Source of the DNA: an uncultured Paracoccaceae bacterium
Lineage (GTDB): Bacteria; Pseudomonadota; Alphaproteobacteria; Rhodobacterales; Rhodobacteraceae
Reading direction: 5' to 3'
DNA: 36,467 nt
Assembly (NCBI GenBank): GCA_913061275.1
Contig: CAJXSR010000007.1
Coordinates: 93,410 to 129,876, forward strand
Part shown: positions 36,037 to 36,467 of the stretch, one piece after another
Numbering within the stretch: the stretch's first letter is position 1
How the letters are laid out: the number at the start of each line of letters is the position of its first letter
Program-made: the position numbers and the translations under genes
Notes under the pieces: model-generated
What the model was told of the DNA's origin: nothing
The model's input: only the letters and a program-made list of their open reading frames with translations
Databases searched by the model: none

Positions 36037-36467
36037 TCAAACAATCGGCATAAGCAACTCATACCCATCATCTTTCACCCCAAACGGCTTAACCGGATGG
36101 TGCTTAAATCCACCAGACCATCCATAGTCACCATCATCACACGCCATCCAAGGCTCAATCTGATCCACTGGCAGGATAACAGGCATCCGGTGATGAAGTT
36201 CCGCTGTATCAGACCCAGCGTCTTGTGTGAGGATTGTAGTCGTCTGCGTGCCATCCCTGAGCGTTGAATACAGTCCAGCAAAGAAGAACACCGGCACATT
36301 CTGTTCAGGTGTTATGTAATGTGGTTGCTTGCTACCCTTTGGTCCTGTCCATTCATAGTAACCAGTCGCAGGAATGATGCAGCGGTTCTGTCGCCATGCC
36401 GTCCTAAACGTTGGTTTCTCATGTGCTGTTTCAATCTTGGCGTTGAAGGTGGTTGCCTTCCAGTCTT
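36037..36467 (-). CDS. SRAP family protein (YedK/HMCES type), N-terminus outside the window
   Basis: The frame is open to the right edge, giving about 143 C-terminal residues. SRAP proteins shield abasic sites in single-stranded DNA by a covalent link through Cys2, which would lie beyond the window. Present are FNAKIETAHEKPTFRTAWRQ (Asn and Glu of the active-site region), RCIIPATGYYEW (the conserved Glu of the GFYEW motif), VFFFAGLYS, TTTILTQDAG, and ELHHRMPVILP with the catalytic His. Only Lys replaces the usual Arg in NARxET. It is probably a functional chromosomal gene and marks the end of the accessory stretch. Confidence 0.9.
   Translation of the reverse strand, partial: DWKATTFNAKIETAHEKPTFRTAWRQNRCIIPATGYYEWTGPKGSKQPHYITPEQNVPVFFFAGLYSTLRDGTQTTTILTQDAGSDTAELHHRMPVILPVDQIEPWMACDDGDYGWSGGFKHHPVKPFGVKDDGYELLMPIV

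Noticed and set aside
30959-36467. Integrated element bounded by tRNA-Ala direct repeats
   Set aside because: I looked for a second copy of the tRNA 3' end downstream and found none, so no element boundary can be drawn.

Overview
The window looks like chromosomal DNA from a marine alphaproteobacterium of the Rhodobacterales (Roseobacter-like), with a rather AT-leaning genome for that group. The main evidence is a long TCA-cycle neighbourhood with gene content I associate with that order: sdhC-sdhD-sdhA-(small lipoprotein)-sdhB, DUF1737, nnrU, a CitE/malyl-CoA lyase-like gene, mdh, sucC-sucD-sucA-sucB and lpd. Roseobacter-type families flank it (DUF1989, FYDLN acid protein, SRAP). The species cannot be named from the sequence alone.

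Layout. Positions 1-4730 hold the 3' part of an aldo/keto reductase gene, then leftward genes for a class II cytochrome c, a secreted possible phosphodiester glycosidase, a DUF1989 protein and a large FAD-binding dehydrogenase. Positions 4870-7500 encode a giant polytopic DUF2339 membrane protein. Positions 7566-13098 are leftward: the succinate dehydrogenase operon, and behind it a malyl-CoA-lyase-like/nnrU/DUF1737 operon. Positions 13268-25976 are rightward: a small periplasmic protein, mdh, sucC, a SAM methyltransferase, sucD, sucA, sucB, a chain of small overlapping ORFs ending in VOC and MAPEG genes, then lpd. Next come a lone ABC-exporter membrane domain, a leftward GntR/FCD regulator, an alpha/beta hydrolase broken by one in-frame stop, a YgjP-type metallopeptidase, a FYDLN protein and tRNA-Ala(GGC). 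From 31035 to 36036 the DNA is gene-poor and AT-rich and looks accessory: a recombinase-like remnant, an AEC transporter, an XRE-type regulator and a large orphan protein that may be a replication initiator. An SRAP gene runs off the right edge.

How it fits together. Succinyl-CoA synthetase, 2-oxoglutarate dehydrogenase (E1, E2, E3), malate dehydrogenase and succinate dehydrogenase are all encoded within about 18 kb, so four consecutive TCA reactions apart from fumarase lie together. The most interesting signal is regulatory. The decamer TGTGATCACA occurs as a pair 21 bp apart (centre to centre) before the sdh operon, as a pair with exactly the same spacing before sucC (one copy with one mismatch), and singly at the start codon of the GntR/FCD gene. 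By my reading it occurs nowhere else in the window. This suggests a locally encoded, autoregulated controller of the sdh and suc operons. Other points of interest are the ATGA-coupled chain with repeated VOC-like starts between sucB and lpd, a methyltransferase inside sucCD, and a 25-bp tandem duplication that rewrote the end of a cytochrome c gene.
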